NCBI GenBank assembly: GCA_015501055.1
Contig: JADNYV010000025.1
Span: 186,001 to 250,000, forward strand
Origin: Mucidula mucida
Lineage: Eukaryota > Basidiomycota > Agaricomycetes > Agaricales > Physalacriaceae
Direction: 5' to 3'
DNA: 64,000 bases
The notes under the pieces are model-generated. The model searched no databases. It was not told where the DNA came from and was given only the letters and a program-made list of their open reading frames with translations. A program made the position numbers and the translations under genes. Of the stretch, positions 56,564-64,000 are shown piece after piece (position 1 is the first letter of the stretch; each line of letters opens with the position of its first letter).

Positions 56564-59500
56564 CATTTGCCCATCCTGGCGTCCACCTCGGCCTCTCGCC
56601 CACCCACTTCTCGTCGGACAGACGAAGACTTCATCAACAAGTCGCTCTTGGACTCTCTCAACGCCCAAGCTGACGCTGAGCCCACTGCTTCTTCCGACTC
56701 CGAGCAGGCAGCAGGCTCGTACGGTTCAACCTCCAACCCTTCGTCCGAAGGCTCTCCATCTGTTCCATACCATATGCTTATGCACTCTCACCAACCCATG
56801 ATTCACCGTTCTGACTCGCCGCCTGACAACGGCTCGCATCCCATGCTCCATCATCTCCAATCTCAGGAATCAGTGTATAATATCCATCCTTCTCAAAACG
56901 GCATGTACACATCCTCCGCTCACAATACCCAAGCCCACCCGTCATCCGACTACCTACTGGACACCGATTCTCAGAAGCAGGCGTCCAAGATGAACAATAT
57001 CCCACCTACCTCTTTTAGATCCTTCAATGCATTCCCCAATAACCGCCAGCGACACCACGTCTCTTCCATCTTGACCTCGCCAAACTCATACCGCGAGTCA
57101 TCTCAGGCTTACTTCCCACCTCCCTCAGATTTGTATTCCTCTCAGCTCACCTCGCCGACGCAGTCGCACCTCCCGTCGTTTGACTCCCGGGCAAGTTACG
57201 ACTTTGGTGGTGCCCAGCCTCCACTCAATGGCACCCACAAGTCGTCCTATAGCGTCTCCGAGCATCAGTACAATAACGGGTCGCAGAACATCCTCCAATC
57301 CCATAAGCTGGCCCAACCTGTTCAGCCTACCCCAATCAACGGGTACAACGGCGGTTTTGTCAACGGGCTACACCTTTCCTCTCAAACACCGTACGGTCCT
57401 CACATCCCGGCCGGAACTAATGGTACTGGAGCTCCTTCTACTACATCTGCTCTTATGCCAGGTAATGGCATGCTGGTCAATGGACCCGGCGCTGGTTCTG
57501 CTCCGCAGCAACAAGAGGATATATCAACAATTTTCGTGGTTGGGTTTCCCGATGATATGCAGGTATGCCATCTCATCACAGTCTTCATCTTATCGTGCTC
57601 ATCATCGCCAACAGGAGCGCGAATTTCAGAACATGTTCACTTTCTCCCCAGGATTCGAGGCTGCCACGCTCAAGATTCCCAATAAGGAGTACACGTCGTA
57701 CGGTGGCAATCTGGCTGCCTCTGGCACCACAAGTCTCCGTAGTGCTGCCCCAGGCACGAACTATACGCAGGGATTCAACGGTTCCAATGATCCATACAAT
57801 CTTGTCACCGTCAACCAAGGCGGTGTCGTCGTGGACGGTGGGCGGGACGGCATGTCATCGTGGCCGGCACCGTCTTTGGATGACGGCACGGGTCAGTACT
57901 TGGCCGGTGGCAGTGCCGGCCTTAACATGCCTCCTCGCAAACAAATCATCGGATTTGCGAAGTTCAGGAGTCGCGACGAAGCTGTTCAAGCTCGAGATCA
58001 GCTCCAGGGTCGTAGAGTTGACATCGAGAAGGGCGCTGTTCTGAAAGCTGAAATGGCCAAGAAAAACCTTCACACCAAACGTGGAGTCGGGCCCATTCCA
58101 GGAGGATTGACAAGCTCCAATAGTGGAGCACCCCTCGGTCAAGGACTAGCTGGTGTGGGTGCCTCCTCGTCATTGGCGAGCCTCCAGCAGCTCAACAACG
58201 TCGCATCCCACGACATGTATGCTATGGAACCGAGAGATCGGGACTATACCGGAATGCGCATCCCGTATCAGTTGTCCGATATCCCGAACGGCTTACCGCG
58301 AGATCCTAGAGATGAAGAGGAGCGGAAGCGTGAACGAGAAGTCGCCGCGTTAACTGCAATGGGTCTCGGCTCAGGTCATCGTGGGCCTCGGGAACGAGAG
58401 GAAGATGACAGGGAACGCCGCCGCCAAGAGAAAGAAATGGCTCGTCTGCGACCTGGTAATACCATGGCTTACGACGCGTTCTATTCTGTTCCCCAAGGCA
58501 TATCGAGGCAGGCCTCCAATACCGCCGGGAGCGCGTTTTCCAACCCGATGCTGGAAGATGCGAACAGTTCATACCTTCCTTCTATTCCCAATCTTCATGC
58601 CCAGCAGCATGACAATGTTTCTGTCGGGCCTTGGGATGCTGTTGGCCGGAACTCCGCTAGACCCATAGCGGGTTCTTCGCAGCGTTCGACGTCTCCGACT
58701 GATCACTCATCTTCGAGTTTCGAGGGATCGCGGCCTTTGTCGCCTGCCCCAGAGCGACCATACTCGGATCGAGCCCCAGGAGACTCCCAGTCTTCTTCAA
58801 GCAGTGGCTCTCAGAGTGGCAGAAGTTCGGGAAATATGATTACTGACGAAGAGATGGCCAGAGCTGTTAATGGATTAGCTGTCAGTACGCACAGAGGTAA
58901 TACTTCTCCGCAGTTACCGTCACCCGCGTCGGGTGCGAGTTCCGGCGGTAGTACTCGCAACGGTGTAGATCAGAATCCTCCTGTGAGTTCCAATGATCGA
59001 TGAAAGCGCGCAACGTCTGATGATTCAATGAATGAATAGATTAATACGCTGTACGTTGGCAACCTGCCGATAGCTCCAATGCCACTCGGCTATCCACCTG
59101 ACACGCTGGAGGAATCTTTACGAGAGCTGTTCTCTGCGCAGCCTGGGTTCAAACGGCTGTCATTCAAACAGAAGAACACGGGTCCTATGTGTTTTGTGGA
59201 GGTAAGACCAAATTATGTTCGTTCGCGCCCTCGAAACTAATGGTTCTTCAGTTCGAAGATGTGAACCATGCCGCCAAGGCAATGAACGAGCTGTATGGTA
59301 ACAACCTCAACGGATTAGTCAAGGCTGGTGGCATTCGTCTGTCGTACAGCAAGAATCCCTTGGGCGTTCGCACGCCCACAAGCGCCACGGCGAGCGGCCC
59401 TGCCCTTCAGCATCAGCAATCGCAACCGTCATTCCAGTCCATGAGCGCCTCGTATCCTGCGCTCAACGACGAGAGGGCTGTTTTCGTGAACAGAGAGAGA

Positions 59501-59827
59501 ACTGTTGTGTCTCCCCCTCCCGCGAGTCACAACTTCCTCACCTCTCCCCCACCACGATTCTTTTCCACATCTCCTTCTGCGATACCCTTTGGAGGGTCGT
59601 CTGGCACGAACACCAATCTTTCTCGCGGCAGCCCATATGGCTACACGTTGGCTCCGTCCAACCCCATCCACGCCTCGTCGTTTTCACCCTTTGGCGCCTC
59701 ACATTCCGTGCATTCCAGTATACCCGACCACACGCAACCTGAACAGCAGCACGACCAGCATTCACATTACATCCCACGAGCCCTGTCACCCGGTGTTCAC
59801 AACATAGAACCCACTAGGGCTGGCTGA
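56564..59827 (+). CDS. Two-RRM RNA-binding protein (Scw1/Whi3 type)
   Basis: The long first coding exon seen (from the acceptor ttag at 56563) starts [20 protein letters not shown] and runs through a disordered region rich in S, P, N and Q ([20 protein letters not shown]). RRM1 begins [40 protein letters not shown], is interrupted by a Gly/Asn/Ser-rich insert, and ends [20 protein letters not shown] then [21 protein letters not shown] charged stretch ([18 protein letters not shown]) and a Ser-rich linker lead to RRM2: [40 protein letters not shown]. Ends HNIEPTRAG, stop 59825-59827. In yeasts Whi3/Scw1 bind mRNAs controlling cell size and cell wall. The start ATG is not visible in this exon (first Met at 56773), so a 5' exon is expected. 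Confidence 0.85.
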
Positions 59828-60469
59828 ATGGGTGGCAACTCGATTTTCATGATCATCACACGCATCTTCATCTCACGCAATCTCAATTCTCGCAATTATA
59901 CATCGATGTAACAACCGCATTCTACACTTCACCCCATGGTCTCTGGTTCTCTTTTGGCGCTCTCATCCGTTAGGACTGTTATATCCGTCGTGTGCAATCC
60001 CCGCTTTTTTTATTAACGCTCAACCAATCATTCTTCTATTCGTTCACACATCACTACCAATATATATTCGCTCTCATTCCGTACACCTACTTCTCTCATA
60101 TATTCATGTCTTTGCAGCATTGACCATATATTTTGCTATTGCTTTTGTTGTTCTTTCTGTTTATCTAGTCGTCTGCGCGGATTTCCTTCCTCGCCATCGT
60201 AAATAACCTGTATATCATTATGTTCGCAAATCCTAACTTATATGCTCATCTCTTTAGAACACGAATTGAATGCTCGGAAGGTCTCTCGAACTTGAATTAC
60301 GTCTGAAGCGAATGCGTGTAGTTCGTCTGACGACTCAATCACAGAGTTATCGGTCTAAGCAGTGCATGAGCATATACGCATGTATCTAACAGATATGGCT
60401 ACAATACAGAGAAATACATGAACGCAGGTAACGAAAGCGAAGATATATAAACAAGACGTCCAAATCCCA
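59828..60469. other. Convergent intergenic region, no gene seen
   Basis: About 640 bases holding the 3' UTRs of the RRM gene and, on the other strand, of the PP4R3 gene. It is AT- and CT-rich. If the PP4R3 frame break is real, coding would run on to 60355. Confidence 0.4.
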
Positions 60470-63400
60470 TTACCCCGTGTCCCATCCTTCGCGCCAGCTT
60501 CTGGCGGTGCCGGATTGGGGGGCAACGGGGACGAACCGACGACCGCAGGCCCCGCCCCAATCCTCACCTTGAACTTTTTCTGCGGAGGAGGATCGTCTCC
60601 AAGTTTCGTTCGGCCAGGTATTGACGCGCCGAGCGTCTTCTTCTGTCCCAAATCCTGCTTCTTTGACTTTGAGAGACGCTCAAGCAGCTCGTCGTCGTCG
60701 TCGTCGTCATCTGACCGCCGCCGCTTTTCGCCCAGTCGCATCGGGCCCAGGTTGGTCACGGAGCTCATCATACCCGGCGCGGGAGATTGCGGACGCGAGG
60801 GCTGCTGCTGCTGCTGTTCCCGCACGATCGCTTCAAGCTCGCGGTCCTCCTCGTCCTCGTCGTCCTCCGAGACGCTGACGAGCGAAGGACTCGGCGAGGG
60901 CTGTCTCTTGCCGGCGAGTTTGGGCCCGATAACATCGTCGCCCTCGGGCTCGTCGTCGTCGTAATCAACGAGTGGGCTGGGGCTCGCCCCGACCACGCGG
61001 TACGGCGCGTAGAGGCTTTGCGGAGAGGAGCCGCCATCGGAGGAGGGAAAGAGGCCTTTGGCCGACCCGCGTATGGCGACCCGCCGTTTGCGCTTGAGCC
61101 CGTTGATCGAGGGAGAAATACCATTTCGGGGCCATGTTTGGCTGCTGATCGACGGGATGTGGTCATCGTCGTCCCCATTGAAGTAGTCCTCTTCTTCCGC
61201 CTCCATCGAGCGCATTTGAGCAGGCCATGCTCTGTTATCATATCTGTTGATCGTAATTGACAACCCATCGGAAATGTAGGAAAGAGGTACTCACTTGTCA
61301 GCCTTCGCTTCGCCGGTGGTGGAGGCTCGTTGTTCCGCTCCCACCTCTGGATGAACTCGCGAAAGCGTGTAGCGCCCAGCGGCGTTTTGCACAGAGCCCT
61401 GATTTCTGTCTCGTGCTTTGTCATGCAGAACTTGATCATGTCCTTCATGTTCTCCTGCCAAAGATGTTCACAGAAGCACACATCATGCAGTCGCAATCAC
61501 AGACCTTGACCATGTGCTGGAAATAGTCTTGACACGAACAACTGAGAAGGCTGTCGCGCCGTGATTCTCGCAGCGTCAGATCCAGGATGGGTTTGACGAC
61601 GTCAAATTTAATGACCTGGGTAAGCATGTTGGGGTTTCCCTGTTTGAGGACGAGGCGGAAGAAGCGGAACGCAGCTTCGGGGGAAGGTGGGGTGAGAAGG
61701 GTGTGCACATTCACAGAAAAAGGAGTGACTTACCATGCTGTAGGTGTTTGTCGCGTGCCTTGAACAGCGCGGGTAATCGTACCATAACGCTGGAGGATAT
61801 GACAAAGAAGTGACTTCGGAAATGGTGCTGGAGGACAAAATTGTACAACAGATCGCATAGATACACGTATTGATTCGTTTCTTCCCGCGTGAGATGCAGA
61901 TGTTCTAGAGCGATATGTTAAGCTGAACGCAAGGGGATGATCGCTGATACTGACCGGGGGCATTTCTCCATTCAGAGAGCGAGTCAAAGGGCGTGAAGAG
62001 TATTTTCGCACAGTCCTTGTAGAAGTAATCCATGAAACGCTCGGTGCCCGGATCATCTTTGCGAACAGGTGGCTTCACAGGCTACAATTGAGCGGTTTAA
62101 GTAGAGCATAAATAACTCGAGATTGGAGTAACACACGTGTGCTTCAGAACTTGAGGTCGGCATACCAAGATCGGGAGGAAGGTCTAGCCAAACCTTCAGG
62201 GCATCACCGACCTGGCTCTGAACTGAGAGATCCTTGCTAGACGCCATGACCCTACATGCCATCTCAAGAATAGTCTCAGCTTCATCAGCGCCCTTCTTCC
62301 CTGCCACACGCTCTTTCTCTAGAGCGACGACTTGTTTGAGTACATGTCCTCGAACACCGTTAATGTCATGGTCCAGTAAAGCTGCTAGCACTTCTCCACC
62401 CGCGCTGATAATCGCCTTGTTCGACTGCTGCTTCTCGGGTAGACTAATCGCCCATTGAACAGCAAAAAGGATACCACGATCAACCAGAGACCGAAAAAGA
62501 GCCATTCGTGCAGGCAACTGAACGTTCTTCCCCATGACACATAGCTGCTGCACAAGTAGGATGACCTCGCACCGGTGGGAAAATCCAGCTTCGTCGCCAG
62601 CGCTCGATGTAGGCGCTAGAGCAGTTTCGATGGAACCGTTTCCTAGCTTGGGACTAGAAAGTGACTTCTTGTCAGCATCCTCTCCCTCCACTTTAATCTC
62701 CACTCCAGTCATAGCCGAGGACTCTGGCTGCGGTTGTGGCGGCTTCCGGTTTCCACCGCCACTCAATATGTCCTCGTCAACATAGAGGCGGACGACGTGC
62801 CGCAGAAACACCGTATCCTGTTGGATGTGGTTTATTATGTCGATTTGATTGAAGATGATGCATGAGTTGAGAACATTGAAAGTAGAGTCATCCAGAGCGC
62901 GGGCAAGGACAACGTCTTTCAGAAACTGTAGACGGTACGTGTGGTGGATTTTTCGCTGGATGCTCGGATCACGAAATGGTATAGGTTCATGGAAACGGGT
63001 CGTCTGCATAAGGAACTCTCGATAGTTGGCTTTATGCGCAGGGAATTCGGGATCATCTAAGGCTATTGAGACACGTTGAGACGACTAATGTGGGCCACTC
63101 ACATTCAAGCATGCCGACGACTCCGAAGAAAAGATCGTCTTCGAGAATGTGCTCATACATAGTATGATCGTTGAGCATGACTGTCAATGAGTGCGTAAGA
63201 ATGCATCGATGACAGCAGGGAGTCGCAATCACTTACGTATAGTCAACATTAAACTAAACAACGCGTGCAGGTTGTCCAAACTCTCCTCGCGTTCAGCGAC
63301 ATGTAAAACTTCCGTTAGTTGCTTGATGTAATCCTATGACCCATATTAGCACCGGGCTCAGAGTATGTATATTCCAAAGAGGCAGGCAAAGTACACGGTA

Positions 63401-64000
63401 CTGACAAAGAATTAGAAAGGTGCATACCTCATGCTGGATGTATTCGCAGATGCGTTCTTTGACAGTTGCAGTACGCGAGGATAGACTTTTGATGGCAGCT
63501 TCTATGTCGGGTATGATGCCCATTTCGGGAGTCGGAAGGTGGCCAGTCCGGATGATGTTTGCAGTGGTTAATGAGCTCGACTCTGATTGCAGGAGCGGCG
63601 AAGACGAGCCAATGGAGGTTGGTTCTTCGCCTGCACAGACGAGTAAGTTGCCTAATCCAAAGACTCGTAGAGAAAACACACCTCCGGCGTTCATATGCCG
63701 CTGGACCTCTTGAATAAAATTCCATACTTCAGCGCAGCCCTCGGGTTCTTGAAAACTCAACGCGTAGTCCACTCCATCGGGTTCGGTCCATACGATGAGA
63801 GTGTCTGGGAAATAATAATAAGGAAAGCTGGGCATGAGACTGACTCTGGGTTACCTTGCTGTCGTTGATATACGTCATTTGAGCGGATCGTGGTGGTTAA
63901 AACGACCTCTTGAAAGTTGCGTTCCGAGCGGGCGGTGAGGAGAGCTTCTGTGCCGTCCTGGGAGAAGTGTCCGAAGCAGAACGCGGTCCCACGATCTATC
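60470..64000 (-). CDS. PP4 regulatory subunit 3 (SMEK/Psy2), partial; 5' end beyond the right edge
   Basis: Begins to the right of the window. The N-terminal EVH1/PH-like domain is visible as RSNDVYQRQQ, DTLIVWTEPDGVDYALSFQE and PEGCAEVWNFIQEVQRHMNA. The SMK-1 domain follows: IEAAIKSLSSRTATVKERIC, LDNLHALFSLMLTIRMLNDH, MYEHILEDDLFFGVVGMLEY, THRFHEPIPFRDPSIQRKI-like TTRFHEPIPFRDPSIQRKIH, LARALDDSTFNVLNSCIIFN, and armadillo-type helices to AAFRFFRLVLKQGNPNMLTQ. The C-terminus is low-complexity (Asp7, Gln5) and basic. It ends AKDG; restoring one G at 60481-60483 gives DTG and stop at 60470-60472, the usual family end. It targets PP4 phosphatase to proteins such as gamma-H2A. Many introns. Confidence 0.9.
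60689..60709. repeat. Trinucleotide repeat (TCG)n
   Basis: Six TCG units plus TCA. On the coding (minus) strand it encodes a run of seven Asp in the C-terminus of the PP4R3 protein. Confidence 0.85.
60801..60816. repeat. Trinucleotide repeat (GCT)n
   Basis: Five GCT units. On the minus strand it encodes five Gln after VRE in the PP4R3 protein. Confidence 0.85.

Noticed and set aside
60515..60964. Serine-rich plus-strand frame
   Set aside because: It is the antisense of the Asp/Glu and Gln repeats of PP4R3.

Overview
This is a 64 kb stretch of a nuclear genome from a filamentous basidiomycete, most likely an Agaricomycete. The evidence is the dense short GT-AG introns (about 45-60 nt), tRNA genes with short introns, fungal-only genes (Mdm34, DUF6699-type, ITC1/ACF1-type, Scw1-type), intron-rich orthologues of housekeeping genes and a Virilizer-like protein of the type found in mushrooms. 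Nothing in it looks bacterial, viral or mitochondrial. I count about 29 protein genes (two cut by the window edges), two tRNA-Arg(UCU) genes and one candidate non-autonomous DNA transposon.

Layout. 1-13 kb: partial F-box gene (-), importin-13-like karyopherin (+), DUF6699-type protein (+), secreted nucleoside hydrolase (+), mitochondrial D-lactate dehydrogenase (-), PCI protein of the CSN12/Thp1 type (+), orotate phosphoribosyltransferase (-). 13-25 kb: small secreted protein (+), SAM methyltransferase (-), MFS transporter (-), alpha/beta hydrolase (+), a 1.3 kb element with 34-bp perfect inverted ends, and O-acetylhomoserine sulfhydrylase (+). 25-42 kb: CorA/Mnr2 magnesium transporter (+), tRNA-Arg (+), LYS2 aminoadipate reductase (-), aldo-keto reductase (+), an unknown basic nuclear-type protein (-), ITC1/ACF1 chromatin-remodelling subunit (-), second tRNA-Arg (+), methylene-THF dehydrogenase MTD1 (+), ORM1 (-). 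42-64 kb: Virilizer-like protein (+), MDM34 (-), small Zn-finger-like protein (-), F-box protein (+), TRM10 (-), acyl-protein thioesterase (+), a proline-rich tail-anchored protein (+), Scw1/Whi3-type RRM protein (+) and PP4 regulatory subunit 3/Psy2 (-, runs off the right edge).

The genes are unrelated housekeeping and accessory genes packed tightly, with several short divergent promoters (TRM10/thioesterase 66 bp, ORM1/VIR 193 bp, D-LDH/CSN12 about 260 bp) and short convergent tails (38 bp between nucleoside hydrolase and D-LDH; 45 bp between the second F-box gene and TRM10). They do not form one pathway, although MET17, LYS2, MTD1 and URA5 are all primary biosynthesis enzymes.

The most striking sequence-level observation is a series of about 13 places in conserved genes where one missing base would restore the family reading frame (URA5, nucleoside hydrolase, methyltransferase, LYS2 x2, Virilizer x4, MDM34 x3, PP4R3). 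All go in the same direction (a missing base). The simplest explanation is under-called bases in an incompletely polished assembly rather than pseudogenes. Other items are two GC-AG introns, the transposon candidate, and two near-identical tRNA genes whose introns have diverged.
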